Shown here piece by piece: positions 55,591 to 64,000 of a stretch of DNA of 64,000 nucleotides. Under the pieces are notes generated by a model that was not told the origin of the DNA, made no database searches, and saw nothing but the letters and a program-made list of their open reading frames with translations. Positions within the stretch are counted from its first letter, which is position 1, and each line of letters starts with the position of its first letter. The position numbers and the translations under genes were made by a program. Source of the DNA: Sedimenticola sp. (GTDB taxonomy: Bacteria > Pseudomonadota > Gammaproteobacteria > Chromatiales > Chromatiaceae); the NCBI GenBank assembly GCA_002869585.1, contig PKUO01000011.1, forward strand, positions 1 to 64,000, read 5' to 3'.

Positions 55591-56409
55591 ATGAAAAATA
55601 GTCGCATATTGTTTTTGGGGCTTGTCGCCCTGGTCTTCAGTGTTACTGCCAAGGCCGATGTCCTGGTGCTCGTGCATGGCTATCTGGGCAGTGCCAGTTC
55701 CTGGGAGCAGAGTGGTGTCAACGCCGTGCTGGAGACCAGCGGCTGGTCTCGCGCTGGGGTGTTGCTTGCCGGACCTCAGGGTGTTCAGGTGGTTCCCGTA
55801 TCGGCGGGTGATTCTGACAACAAGGCCTACACGGTGGAGCTGCCCTCGATGGCGCCGATGATGGTACAGGCCAATTACCTGCAGGCGATGCTCCAGGCTG
55901 TGTCCACCCGTCATCCGGGTGAACCGGTGATCCTCGCGGCGCATTCCGCCGGTGGCGTGGTGGCCCGTGTCGTACTGGTCAGGGGTGGTGTGGCCAATGC
56001 CAAGGCATTGATCACCATCGCCAGTCCGCATCTCGGAACGCTCAGGGCCGTACAGGCGCTGGATGCCACGGACAGCTCAGGCCCGTTTGGTTTCGTCAAG
56101 AATATCTTTGGCGGCGACACCTACCATGTGGTCAAGGATTCATGGGGTGCGCTGGTGGATTTGACACCGCCCTATCCGGGTAGTCTGCTCTACTGGCTGA
56201 ATATCCAGCAGCATCCGGATATTGCCTATCATGCCGTTGTGCGTACCGGTGCTGTGGGCATGGGGGATGAACTGGTGCCGGTCTACAGCCAGGATCTGAA
56301 CAATGTACCTGCCTTGCAGGGCAAGGCCCAGGTGGTGGCGGTGAATACCGGGCATGTGCTCAATCCGCAGGATGGTGTGGTGCTGGCGGAGATTCTCAAG
56401 CAGCTCTGA
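55591..56409 (+). CDS. Exported alpha/beta hydrolase (lipase-like)
   Basis: The 272-residue protein has a signal peptide (LFLGLVALVFSVTAKA) and an alpha/beta-hydrolase fold: VLVLVHGYLGSASSWEQ (oxyanion region), AAHSAGGVVARVVL with Ser119 as nucleophile, GMGDELVPVYSQ for the Asp and NTGHVLNPQ for the His. Substrate is unknown; a periplasmic lipase or esterase is likely. AGGAG precedes the start. It follows soeC by 38 nt on the same strand, so it could be co-transcribed, but there is no functional link that I can see. Confidence 0.88.
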   Translation: MKNSRILFLGLVALVFSVTAKADVLVLVHGYLGSASSWEQSGVNAVLETSGWSRAGVLLAGPQGVQVVPVSAGDSDNKAYTVELPSMAPMMVQANYLQAMLQAVSTRHPGEPVILAAHSAGGVVARVVLVRGGVANAKALITIASPHLGTLRAVQALDATDSSGPFGFVKNIFGGDTYHVVKDSWGALVDLTPPYPGSLLYWLNIQQHPDIAYHAVVRTGAVGMGDELVPVYSQDLNNVPALQGKAQVVAVNTGHVLNPQDGVVLAEILKQL

Positions 56410-56419
56410 CAGCAACCAC

Positions 56420-56911
56420 TCAGACCTTGGTAAGGGCCACTACCTGACGATAGGTTTCCTGGAGTATCAGTGCGTCTGTGCTCGCCCTGTGACGGGTAAG
56501 CTGTAATTGGGCAATGACCTGTTCCTTGGTCGGGTGCCAAAACGCGGTCTGTTCTTCGCTGATCAGGGTGCGGATCGATTCAATGCGATACAGCAGCGGT
56601 GAGTCGCAGATGTCGTAGAGTTTCCCCAGCCAGGAGATGTCGTGGCTCCATGCATCGCTGTAGAGCGTCTGTCCAAGGAAGAGCTGATTTAACTGCCGGG
56701 CGATCTCTCGGGGCGACTCCCCTTTCTCAAGCAAGGTGTGTCGGGATATGCCATGGATAGTTTCTGCGGAACTGTCCCAGTGTTTCCAGGTCTTATCGGG
56801 TCTGATCAGATAGCAGTAGCTCATCCTTTCTGGCGTGATCACCCCGATCTCAATCGGATAGCTGTTTCTGCCAAATCCTGATGCTTCTATGTCGATAACC
56901 GCAGGTATCAT
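56420..56911 (-). CDS. 3'-5' exonuclease (DnaQ/DEDD-like)
   Basis: Started at the ATG at 56911 (163 residues): IPAVIDIEASGFGRNSYPIEIG holds the first Asp-Glu pair (D7, E9), SDAWSHDISWLGKLYD the second Asp, and HRASTDALILQETYRQV the His and last Asp, the DEDDh set. It is a small single-domain exonuclease. The target could be DNA or RNA; no other domain helps. An in-frame start 14 codons upstream is less likely. It converges with the lipase gene 10 nt away. Confidence 0.85.
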   Translation of the reverse strand: MIPAVIDIEASGFGRNSYPIEIGVITPERMSYCYLIRPDKTWKHWDSSAETIHGISRHTLLEKGESPREIARQLNQLFLGQTLYSDAWSHDISWLGKLYDICDSPLLYRIESIRTLISEEQTAFWHPTKEQVIAQLQLTRHRASTDALILQETYRQVVALTKV

Positions 56912-57043
56912 GGTTTTCGTTATCTTGGTGGTTATTAAATACCTAGCGGTCACTCGTCGGATAACTGTAGAAATTGTGGTGATAGCGATGCCGATGGTCT
57001 GGGGTACAATCTTTTCCTGTCTTTATAATGTGACTGATGCCCG

Positions 57044-58348
57044 ATGAAAAAAACTGAACTGCTCTCACCGGCCGGCACCATCCGCAATATGCGCTACGCC
57101 TTTGCTTATGGCGCCGATGCGGTTTACGCCGGCATGCCCCGCTACAGCCTGCGTGTGCGCAATAATGATTTTCTCGAGGAGAATCTCAAGACGGGCATCC
57201 GTGAGGCCCAGTCGCAGGGCAAGCTGTTCTACCTGGCCTGTAATTTGATGCCCCATGGTGCCAAGCTTAAGACCTTTGTCGAGGATATCGAACCGGTCGT
57301 GGCGATGGGGCCGGATGCCCTGATCATGTCAGATCCGGGGCTGATCATGATGGTGCGCGAGCGCTGGCCCGAACTGCCGATACACCTGTCGGTGCAGGCC
57401 AACACGGTGAATGCCGCGGCGGTCAAATTCTGGCAGAAGATCGGTCTCACGCGGGTGATCCTGTCACGCGAACTCTCCCTGGATGAAGTGGCGGAGATTC
57501 GCCAGGCCTGCCCGGATATGGAGCTTGAGGTGTTTGTGCATGGCGCCTTGTGCATTGCCTATTCAGGCCGTTGTCTGCTCTCCGGCTATTTCAATCACCG
57601 CGATGCCAACCAGGGGAGCTGTACCAACTCCTGCCGTTGGGAATACCAGGTAGGCGAGACTCAGTTGGGTGAACCGATGACCGGCGTCGCCCAGACTGGC
57701 CAGCAACGCCACCCTGCAGCCGACGAGGTTTATCTGCTGGAGGAGAAAGGTCGTCCTGGTGAGTTCATGCCGATCTTCGAGGATGAGCAGGGCACCTACA
57801 TCATGAACTCCAAGGATCTGCGTGCGGTCGAGCATGTGCATCGCCTGGTAGAGATCGGTGTCGACTGCCTGAAGATCGAGGGCCGCACCAAGTCACACTA
57901 CTACACGGCACGCACAACCCAGGTCTATCGCCAGGCGATTGATGATGCACTGGCCGGAAGGCCGTTTCGTCCGGCCCTGCTGGATGACCTGGAAGGGCTG
58001 GCCTCCCGCGGCTACACCGATGGGTTTTATCAGCGCCATGAGACTGCCGAACTACAGAACTACCGCCAGGGGATCTCAGCCAACAGCCAGCAGATTTTTG
58101 TCGGCGAGGTGCTTGAGGTTGATAACGAAAGATCCATGGCATTGGTCGATGTGAAGAATCGCTTTGCCGTGGGTGACGAGCTGGAGTTGCTCACGCCCCA
58201 GGGCAATCACCGTTTTGTACTGGATGCCATGCTGGATCAGAAACAGGAGAGCGTGAAAGTCGCACCGGGATCGGGGCACCAGATCTGGATGGCGTTGCCT
58301 TCGATGGAAAACCTGGATAAGGCGCTGATAACCCGCTCTCTGATTTGA
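57044..58348 (+). CDS. trhP: tRNA 5-hydroxyuridine modification protein TrhP (peptidase U32 family)
   Basis: The 434-residue protein begins KKTELLSPAGTIRNMRYAFAYGADAVYAGMPRYSLRVRNNDF and has HGALCIAYSGRCLLSGYFNHRDANQGSCTNSCRWEYQ and DCLKIEGRTKSHYYTARTTQVYRQAI, the U32/YegQ signature with an Fe-S-type Cys set. TrhP makes 5-hydroxyuridine at tRNA position 34 from prephenate-derived chemistry. It ends one base from the convergent YaeQ gene, so no terminator is visible. Confidence 0.94.
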   Translation: MKKTELLSPAGTIRNMRYAFAYGADAVYAGMPRYSLRVRNNDFLEENLKTGIREAQSQGKLFYLACNLMPHGAKLKTFVEDIEPVVAMGPDALIMSDPGLIMMVRERWPELPIHLSVQANTVNAAAVKFWQKIGLTRVILSRELSLDEVAEIRQACPDMELEVFVHGALCIAYSGRCLLSGYFNHRDANQGSCTNSCRWEYQVGETQLGEPMTGVAQTGQQRHPAADEVYLLEEKGRPGEFMPIFEDEQGTYIMNSKDLRAVEHVHRLVEIGVDCLKIEGRTKSHYYTARTTQVYRQAIDDALAGRPFRPALLDDLEGLASRGYTDGFYQRHETAELQNYRQGISANSQQIFVGEVLEVDNERSMALVDVKNRFAVGDELELLTPQGNHRFVLDAMLDQKQESVKVAPGSGHQIWMALPSMENLDKALITRSLI

Positions 58349-58349
58349 G

Positions 58350-58892
58350 CTAACGCGGATCGAGCAGCTGCTTGAGTTCGAACTCTGCCGATACGCCGCC
58401 GGTGTCGAGATAGACCACCCCGTCGGTGACTGTCACCGACCAGTCGAAACTCCGTTTCATGCCGGTAGAGACCGCGGTGAGCTGATCACCGGGCAGTAGC
58501 GTGATTTTCAGGTTGGGCATGGCGCGGAGTGATTCCAGATGGGTCTGCTCCCAGCGCCAGGGGTGTTTGGCATAAAGGAAGAGTTCAACCTGCTCCGCCT
58601 TGCGGCAGGCGGTGAGCATGCGCTCGGCGGAGGGCTCACCCGCTTCCACCCAGAGTTTCATCTTCTCGCCAGGCAGTTGATAGCTGATGTCCGGCGAATC
58701 GCCCTCGCAGATCCCTTTGGTGAAGGTCAGTCCCTGTTCATAGCACAGGGCATAGGCCAGAATGCGCGCTACCAGTCGCTCCCCGGTTTCTGACGGATGT
58801 TGTGCCAGGGTCAGCTCAAGCTGCTCATAACAGCCCCGATCCACATCCGAGAGCTGGATTTTCCCACGGTAGATAGTGCTGTTGGCGGCCAT
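58350..58892 (-). CDS. yaeQ: YaeQ family protein
   Basis: The 180-residue protein begins AANSTIYRGKIQLSDVDRGCYEQLELTLAQHPSETGERL and has GICEGDSPDISYQLPGEKMKLWVEAGEPSAER and RSFDWSVTVTDGVVYL, the YaeQ signature with a PD-(D/E)xK-like fold. Its role is unknown. Its start overlaps the DUF3549 stop by one base. It lies second in a DUF3549-yaeQ pair. Confidence 0.93.
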   Translation of the reverse strand: MAANSTIYRGKIQLSDVDRGCYEQLELTLAQHPSETGERLVARILAYALCYEQGLTFTKGICEGDSPDISYQLPGEKMKLWVEAGEPSAERMLTACRKAEQVELFLYAKHPWRWEQTHLESLRAMPNLKITLLPGDQLTAVSTGMKRSFDWSVTVTDGVVYLDTGGVSAEFELKQLLDPR

Positions 58893-59950
58893 CAGCCGTT
58901 GAGCCTTTGAAACAGAGCGCCGATGGCGTTACTCAGCTCTTCGGAGCGTTCAGGATCGCGGATACTGCTCAGCAGCGGTGCACGCAAGCCGGGGATGAAC
59001 AGCAGATCGCTCATACACTGGTCAAAAAACAGCTGACCCTGGTCGTTAACAGCCAGTCTTTCCAGATAGAGGCGCCGTATCCGGTCATCCAGCAGCATCT
59101 CCCAGCAGCGACCGCTGATCGCGGCCAGGATATCCGGTGAGGTTGCGCAGGGGTGTTCAAGCACCCTTTCCACAGACGCCTTTTTGAGCTGCTGGGACTG
59201 GCTGCATGCCACGCCCCTGATACATGCGGCAACTTGCTGGGTGTCTGTTGGCGTTTCGGACAAAATCCTGTCGAGACGATCCAGTAATGCCTGGTTGATC
59301 GCCAGGTTTATGGTTTCGTTTTCCAGGCAGCGGCAAAGGGCTTCCAGGGGCTTGGCCGGGAGGTGAGGGATGGCTGTGACCAGCATTTTGTTGATTTCCT
59401 TCTGACTCTGGCAGAGTGCGATCTCGGCAACCCCCTGATAACCGAGGAATCCCCACTGATCCCAGCCGAGCTTGCCACTGAAATAATCCCTGGCATGTTC
59501 GAAGTATTTGGATGGTGGCTGTTTGAACAGTTGTGCCGCCTTGGCGTGAAACACCGCCATATGCTCGTCCCTGGGCTTGTAGGTGTAGGGATTGTCCTTG
59601 AGCGCGGTATCCAGTTGGCTGCCTTCCTGGGCCGCCTGCAGGTTTTCACCCACCCTTTCCAGCAGCCGGTGCATGAAGTCATCACGCGCTGCCTGTAACA
59701 ACTTGCCCTGTTCATCCAGGGGGAAGCGCAGGAACCACACGGTCGGTTCCCGGTGTTGTTTGCTGTCCTGAAACAGCAGGGCAAACCAGGCCTGTTGCTG
59801 AACCGGGTAGGGATAGGCCAGCTCAGTTTTCTCGAACTTGAGAAAGCTGTCACGACTGATCTTGCCGATCCGCCTGCCCATGTCGAAGATGCGCATCTGT
59901 GTGCCGGTCGATTCGAGGAATACGGTGATCGTGCCGATTGGCCGGTTCAT
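58892..59950 (-). CDS. DUF3549 family protein
   Basis: Started at the ATG at 59950 (352 residues; GGAGAG lies six bases upstream). It begins NRPIGTITVFLESTGTQMRIFDMGRRIGKISRDSFLKFE and has PYPVQQQAWFALLFQDSK, WFLRFPLDEQGKLL and a helical C-terminus. I recognise this as DUF3549, found in gammaproteobacteria; function is unknown. It follows the YcgN-like gene and overlaps yaeQ by one base. Confidence 0.85.
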   Translation of the reverse strand: MNRPIGTITVFLESTGTQMRIFDMGRRIGKISRDSFLKFEKTELAYPYPVQQQAWFALLFQDSKQHREPTVWFLRFPLDEQGKLLQAARDDFMHRLLERVGENLQAAQEGSQLDTALKDNPYTYKPRDEHMAVFHAKAAQLFKQPPSKYFEHARDYFSGKLGWDQWGFLGYQGVAEIALCQSQKEINKMLVTAIPHLPAKPLEALCRCLENETINLAINQALLDRLDRILSETPTDTQQVAACIRGVACSQSQQLKKASVERVLEHPCATSPDILAAISGRCWEMLLDDRIRRLYLERLAVNDQGQLFFDQCMSDLLFIPGLRAPLLSSIRDPERSEELSNAIGALFQRLNG

Positions 59951-59979
59951 TGTTTTCTCTCCGCCTGGCTGCGCCATGT

Positions 59980-60417
59980 TCAGCTGATCCAATCAATCAT
60001 GTAGTGTTCCGGATCATCTGCTTCCAGCTCGCTGATCACGCGACCGGCCACTGAGTTGCCCGAAGCGCGGACGCTGTCCGGGTCGCCGGAAACCAGGGGA
60101 TGCCAATCCGGCAGAGGTTCTCCTTCGGCAAGCAGGCGGTAGGCGCAGGTCTCGGGCAGCCAGTAGGGGTCCTGGAGGATCTCTGCTGTAATGGTGATGC
60201 AGTCGGGTACGTTCACCGAACGGTTCGGATAATCCGTGCAGCGACACTCCTCTTGGTCCAGGTAACGGCAGCAGACACTGGTGAAGTAGATTTCCCGGGT
60301 ATCTGGCTCTTCAAATCGATGCAGGCAGCACTTGGCGCAGCCGTCGCACAGCGCCTCCCACTCATCGGTATTGAGCGCTGCCAGGGGTTTGTTTTTCCAG
60401 AAATCAGGCTCAGGCAT
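59980..60417 (-). CDS. ycgN: YcgN family Cys-cluster protein (UPF0260)
   Basis: The 145-residue protein has PDFWKNKPLAALNTDEWEALCDGCAKCCLHRFEE, then FTSVCCRYLDQEECRCTDYPNRSVNVPDC, the Cys-rich YcgN pattern likely binding an Fe-S or metal centre, and PETCAYRLLAEGEPLPDWHPLVSG. The role is unknown. It starts the minus-strand ycgN-DUF3549-yaeQ run. The 450 nt upstream hold no gene. Confidence 0.92.
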   Translation of the reverse strand: MPEPDFWKNKPLAALNTDEWEALCDGCAKCCLHRFEEPDTREIYFTSVCCRYLDQEECRCTDYPNRSVNVPDCITITAEILQDPYWLPETCAYRLLAEGEPLPDWHPLVSGDPDSVRASGNSVAGRVISELEADDPEHYMIDWIS

Positions 60418-60865
60418 ATCTGCAGGCTTTTGAGAAAGGGGGCATTCTATCGTTATATGCAGGAGAAGGGACAGGTATAGCTGAAATTACCGGTATTAAT
60501 CGTAAGTTCTGCAAACATGAGCCTAAACCCTTTGAAAATTAAGTCATTAATATGCACAAGCAGGGCAGTCATATTGAGCAGGTGCAATATACCAGTCATT
60601 ACCCTCTGAGGGTTTTCATTTTTTAATATAACCTATTGATTTATATCTATTTAACGATTTTGTCTAAAAAATGTACAATCTGACCCGGTTATGGCGGTAG
60701 CAGGGAGTTGTGACCTAATTCCGCTAATTATCCACAATGTTATCCACAGCTTTTGTGGAAAAACAGCCAAGTCAGTGTCAGCGTTGTAAAAATCATAAAA
60801 TTCCTGGGAGTTAATGGTCAGGTTAGTGTGTGGTAGCTGTGAGTGGGCAGGATTAGGACGCGCGT
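60418..60865. other. AT-rich gene-free region with DnaA boxes, orphan promoter and terminator
   Basis: About 450 nt without a gene. From left to right: a short plus-strand hairpin ACCCT-CTG-AGGGT followed by TTTTCATTTTTT (60601-60624), an AT-rich stretch (60613-60680), a plus-strand promoter-like pair TTAACG/TACAAT with a 17-nt gap (60651-60679) and a cluster of three DnaA boxes (60728-60762). No plus-strand gene exists within 2 kb on either side of these signals. The two neighbouring genes both point left. An origin, a DnaA-controlled site or a small RNA gene are possible; none is shown. Confidence 0.6.
60728..60762. promoter_or_regulatory. Cluster of three DnaA boxes
   Basis: TTATCCACA occurs at 60728-60736 and 60740-60748, both perfect consensus and 12 nt apart, and TTTTCCACA (fits TTWTNCACA) lies on the opposite strand at 60762-60754. 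The last two also form a TCCACA/TGTGGA hairpin. Three boxes in 35 bp next to an AT-rich stretch is more than expected by chance. Confidence 0.7.
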
Positions 60866-61117
60866 CTATTCAGGGGCTTTCAGTTCGAGGTTAAGCTGGC
60901 TATCCATGGCCGCGTTTTTCTCGCGCCACTCGTCGATCATCTGCTGTAGTTTTTCCAGACGCTGCTTGTCGGCGTCCATCTCCGCGCGGATTTCCGCCGC
61001 CTCCTTTTCCAGTTGCTGTTTTTTCAACTCAATCTGGCTGATCTCAGACTCGGGGGCTTGAGCCAGTGCGGTCTGGCACAGGGCGAGTGCAAGCCAGGCT
61101 GTATATCTGAATGGCAT
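60866..61117 (-). CDS. Small exported coiled-coil protein
   Basis: The 83-residue protein has a signal peptide (YTAWLALALCQTALAQA) and a single charged helix (ISQIELKKQQLEKEAAEIRAEMDADKQRLEKLQQMIDEWREKNAAM) likely to form a coiled coil. I do not recognise the family; similar short periplasmic coiled-coil proteins are common. It follows sthA by 69 nt and ends by the DnaA-box region. Function unknown. Confidence 0.75.
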   Translation of the reverse strand: MPFRYTAWLALALCQTALAQAPESEISQIELKKQQLEKEAAEIRAEMDADKQRLEKLQQMIDEWREKNAAMDSQLNLELKAPE

Positions 61118-61186
61118 GGGGGCAAAGACCTCCCGGTTGAAAATAGGCGTCGCCCTATTATAAACGCAACCTCTTCCAGTGTGGAC

Positions 61187-62581
61187 TCAGAACAGCCGAT
61201 TCAGGCCGTTCAGGGCCGCGACACGGTAGGCCTCCGCCATGGTCGGGTAGTTGAAGGTTGTTTCAATAAAGTAGTGCAAGGTGTTGGCCTCGCCGCGCTG
61301 GGACATGATCGCCTGGCCGATGTGGATGATCTCGGCCGCGGTTTCGCCAAAACAGTGGATGCCGAGGATTTCGAAGGTCTCGCGATGGAACAGGATTTTC
61401 AACATGCCGACCGTGTGGCCGGTGATCTGGGCGCGGGCCACGCTCTTGAACATGGCGTGCCCGACTTCGTAGGGTACCTGGGATTCGGTCAGCTCACGTT
61501 CGGTTTTGCCGATCGAACTGATTTCAGGATTGGTGTAGATGCCGGTTGGAAACTCCTCGATCAGGCTCCAGTCGCACTGGCCGTCAGCAATATGCGCACC
61601 AACAAAACGCCCCTGGTCATAACTGGCGCTGGCCAGGCCGGGAGGACCAACCACGTCACCCACCGCGTAGATGTGCGGGAGCGCGGTCTGGTAGCTTTTA
61701 TTGATGTTGATCTGGCCGCGGTGATTGACCTCGACACCGATCTCCTCCAGCCCCATGTTGCTGGTGTTGCCGGATCGGCCATTCGCCCAGAGAATTGCCT
61801 CGGTCTTGAATTTCTTCCCTGACTTACAGTGCAGTACCACGCCGTCATCCAACGCCTCGACGCGTTCGTACTCCTCGTTGTTGCGGATTACCACCCCCTG
61901 GTTGCGCAGGTGGTAACTGAGCGCATCGGTGATCTCATCATCGAGGAAGGAGAGCAGCCGGTCGCGGGTGTTGACCAGATTGACCTTGACATCGAGGTTG
62001 CAGAAGATCGAGGCGTATTCGCAACCGATGACCCCGGCGCCATAAATGGTGAGGGACTTAGGGGTGTGCGCCAGCGACAGTACGGTATCGCTGTCGAGAA
62101 TCCGCGGATGGGTGAAGTCCACATCCGCTGGCCGGTAAGGGCTGGAACCGGTGGCGATGACAAAATTGTCGGCGCTGAACTGCTCATCGACCTGATCGGC
62201 CCCTTTCACCGCAACCCTGTGGGTGTCGGTGAACCTGGCGCGTCCGTAGATCACATCCACATCATTGCGCGCATAGTAGCGGTAACGGGTGCTGACCTGG
62301 TCCTGTATCACCGTGTCGGCCGCCTTGAGCAACTGGGGATAATCTATTTTTGCCTGGTCCAGGGTGTGGGCAAAGAGCGGATTGGTCTTGTAGTCGACCA
62401 ACAGCTGTATGTTGTGCCGCAGCGCCTTGCTGGGGATTGTTCCCCAGTGGGTACAGCCGCCTCCCACCTGGTCGTGCAGTTCGATGATGGCAACTTTGTG
62501 ATGGGATTTGGCCAGCTTCATTGCCGCGCCTTCACCGGCCGGTCCGCTACCGATGACGATTGTGTTGTAATGCTTGGTCAT
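61187..62581 (-). CDS. sthA: Soluble pyridine nucleotide transhydrogenase
   Basis: Started at the ATG at 62581 (464 residues). It has the FAD site [21 protein letters not shown], the active-site region [17 protein letters not shown] in which Cys43 remains but its usual disulfide partner is Thr, as in E. coli SthA, and the C-terminal dimer domain ([23 protein letters not shown]). It converts NADPH and NAD to NADP and NADH. A start 21 codons upstream is possible. Divergent copA lies 311 nt away. Confidence 0.95.
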   Translation of the reverse strand: MTKHYNTIVIGSGPAGEGAAMKLAKSHHKVAIIELHDQVGGGCTHWGTIPSKALRHNIQLLVDYKTNPLFAHTLDQAKIDYPQLLKAADTVIQDQVSTRYRYYARNDVDVIYGRARFTDTHRVAVKGADQVDEQFSADNFVIATGSSPYRPADVDFTHPRILDSDTVLSLAHTPKSLTIYGAGVIGCEYASIFCNLDVKVNLVNTRDRLLSFLDDEITDALSYHLRNQGVVIRNNEEYERVEALDDGVVLHCKSGKKFKTEAILWANGRSGNTSNMGLEEIGVEVNHRGQININKSYQTALPHIYAVGDVVGPPGLASASYDQGRFVGAHIADGQCDWSLIEEFPTGIYTNPEISSIGKTERELTESQVPYEVGHAMFKSVARAQITGHTVGMLKILFHRETFEILGIHCFGETAAEIIHIGQAIMSQRGEANTLHYFIETTFNYPTMAEAYRVAALNGLNRLF

Positions 62582-62892
62582 GATGCCTTGTGTTCGTTTT
62601 GGGTGGATTGCCGGGCTGCCGTTGTGAGGTGACCAGGTATCCACTTCGATAATTTATATAAAAAACTAATGACTCTATGAGTATAACTTTATATGCTGCA
62701 CTGCACTAGCGGCAATAGGCTGGCTACCATTCAATTCTAATCCATTCATGCATGGTTTGTATGTGGCCTTGCCTGGGTTTTTTACTGCGCTGGATGAGGC
62801 CTAAGAAAAGCGTGAAAATAGCTCCCTGAATTTCCGCGGGGCTGTATGGTCCAATCACTCAACCAGCGACCAAATATCAAAGTTATTTTTAT
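62582..62892. other. Gene-free gap between sthA and copA
   Basis: 311 nt between divergent genes. It is AT-rich near 62640-62700 (possible sthA promoter with TATACT on the minus strand) and shows no gene. I searched it for the CueR-type ACCTTCC/GGAAGGT palindrome before copA and did not find one. No tRNA or clear terminator is visible. Confidence 0.6.
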
Positions 62893-64000
62893 ATGCCAGA
62901 TCCCAGAGAAAACCTGTTGAATCTTAATCTTGCAGTAGAGGGCATGACCTGCGCGGCCTGCTCGACACGCCTGGAGAAGGTGCTCAATCGCCATGACGGA
63001 GTGACTGAGGCGAGGGTCAATCTGGCTAACAACAGTGCCAGTGTGCTGTTTACTCCGGGGTCTATAAACGTATCTGATATTGCCGGTGCGATCGCCAGGG
63101 CGGGCTTTTCCGTGCCGCGGGAAACCCATGAGCTGGATATAACCGGAATGACCTGCGCAGCCTGCTCGACGCGCCTGGAAAAGGTGTTGTCGAGGCTGCC
63201 AGGCGTCGAACAGGCCACTGTCAACCTCGCAACTGAAAAGGCCAGGATCACCGCACCGGCGGGGACGCTGTCACAACAGACGCTGATCCAGGCGGTCAGC
63301 AAGGCCGGTTTCAGCGCCACTCCGGCGGTCACGGAAAAGGTCCAGCGTGAAGCGCAGCAGCGACGCATCGAGCGACGTACCCGGCGGGAGTTGCTCAAAC
63401 TGGTGCTCGCCGTGCTGTTGACCCTGCCCCTGGCGCTGCCGATGTTGTTCATGCCCTTGGGCCTCGATCTGATGCTGCCGGGTTGGCTGCAACTCTGCCT
63501 GGCAACGCCGGTGCAGTTCTGGATCGGCTGGCGTTTTTATGAGGGCGCCTATAAATCCCTGCGAGGGGGTGCGGGGAATATGGATGTGCTGGTAGTGATG
63601 GGCACCAGCGCGGCCTGGGGTTTGAGTGCCTGGGTGACTCTGGTTGGGACGCCTGGCGGTCATCTCTACTTTGAAGCCTCGGCAATGGTGATTACCCTGG
63701 TGCTGTTCGGTAAGTGGATGGAGGGACGGGCGAAACGCAGTGCCGCCTCGGCCATTCGCGCGCTGATGGATCTACGGCCCGATCTGGCGCGGGTCGAGCG
63801 CGACAACCAGGTGCTCGAAGTGGCGGCGGAGACGGTTATTGCCGGTGAGATCGTGCTGGTCCGCCCCGGTGAACGCATACCGGTCGATGGCGTTATCCTC
63901 GAGGGCCGCAGCCAGATTGACGAATCACTGATTACCGGTGAATCACTGCCGGTTCTCAGGGAGGTGGATGATGCTGTGACCGGCGCATCGGTAAACGGTG
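62893..64000 (+). CDS. copA: Copper-translocating P-type ATPase CopA (3' end beyond window)
   Basis: Starts at the ATG at 62893; 369 codons are visible and the frame stays open to the edge. It has two heavy-metal-associated domains, each with [15 protein letters not shown] (near residues 17 and 87), then membrane segments ([33 protein letters not shown]) and the actuator-domain motif [10 protein letters not shown]. The CPC metal site, the phosphorylated DKTGT and the nucleotide domain lie past the edge. It should export Cu(I) from the cytoplasm. Both HMA copies have nearly the same motif. Confidence 0.92.
   Translation, partial: MPDPRENLLNLNLAVEGMTCAACSTRLEKVLNRHDGVTEARVNLANNSASVLFTPGSINVSDIAGAIARAGFSVPRETHELDITGMTCAACSTRLEKVLSRLPGVEQATVNLATEKARITAPAGTLSQQTLIQAVSKAGFSATPAVTEKVQREAQQRRIERRTRRELLKLVLAVLLTLPLALPMLFMPLGLDLMLPGWLQLCLATPVQFWIGWRFYEGAYKSLRGGAGNMDVLVVMGTSAAWGLSAWVTLVGTPGGHLYFEASAMVITLVLFGKWMEGRAKRSAASAIRALMDLRPDLARVERDNQVLEVAAETVIAGEIVLVRPGERIPVDGVILEGRSQIDESLITGESLPVLREVDDAVTGASVNG

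Noticed and set aside
62582-62892. CueR operator before copA
   Set aside because: No ACCTTCC/GGAAGGT-type dyad with 19-20-bp promoter spacing could be found.
1-64000. CRISPR arrays, tRNA or rRNA genes, prophage
   Set aside because: No regularly spaced repeats, cloverleaf candidates, rRNA stretches, integrases or phage structural genes were seen on reading through; a tRNAscan-SE run would be the proper test.

Overview
The window looks like a chromosomal segment of a sulfur-oxidising gammaproteobacterium, probably Chromatiales or Sedimenticola-like. The gene order is typically gammaproteobacterial: the lpt/kds/rpoN/ptsN cluster, gshB-tonB-yqgE-ruvX-pyrR-pyrB-pyrC', and the Pil-Chp chemosensory operon. 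A cytoplasmic sulfite dehydrogenase (soeABC) points to sulfur oxidation. Placement below class level is inference from gene content; no rRNA is present. Apart from an IS200/IS605-type right end at the left edge, almost everything is housekeeping DNA with tight operons.

Layout. 0.1-10 kb (minus strand): nitrogen PTS (ptsI, ptsH, rapZ, ptsN), hpf, rpoN with an in-frame stop, LPS transport genes lptB-lptA-lptC, Kdo synthesis genes kdsC-kdsD, and a Ca/Na exchanger. 10-15.4 kb (minus): two small proteins, a dynamin-like GTPase also split by an in-frame stop, yggU, yggT, proC and yggS. 15.6-17.8 kb (plus): pilT and pilU. 17.9-25.5 kb (minus): a pyrimidine and redox block with pyrK, a non-catalytic dihydroorotase, pyrB, pyrR, ruvX, yqgE, a TonB-like protein, apbE and gshB. 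25.8-36.8 kb (plus): a secreted protein, an exported rhodanese, then pilG-pilH-pilI-pilJ-chpA-chpC. 36.8-41.3 kb (minus): rsmE and the methyl cycle (metF, ahcY with an SAH riboswitch, metK with an attenuator-like leader). 41.5-50.6 kb: ispG, a HbpS-like protein, a patatin lipoprotein, a LysE exporter, a NifX-like/DUF6858/Crp-Fnr module, trpB2 and the ABC-F gene uup. 50.8-55.6 kb (plus): soeABC. 55.6-62.6 kb: a lipase, an exonuclease, trhP, yaeQ, DUF3549, ycgN, a 0.45-kb AT-rich gap with DnaA boxes, and sthA. 62.9 kb to the end (plus): the start of a copper P-type ATPase.

How the genes work together. EI, HPr and PtsN with RapZ form a regulatory phosphorelay with no sugar permease in view. Lpt and Kds proteins feed the outer membrane. 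PilT/PilU and the Chp pathway control twitching motility. MetF, AhcY and MetK sit together with two separate RNA-level controls. SoeABC oxidises sulfite and passes electrons to the quinone pool.

The points most worth a second look are: the metK leader, in which a 12-bp stem excludes a strong terminator just before the start codon; single TAA codons that interrupt otherwise intact rpoN and dynamin-like genes; a palindrome placed at about -41.5 of a predicted promoter between a Crp/Fnr regulator and the DUF6858/NifX-like pair; and the AT-rich DnaA-box region at 60.4-60.9 kb.
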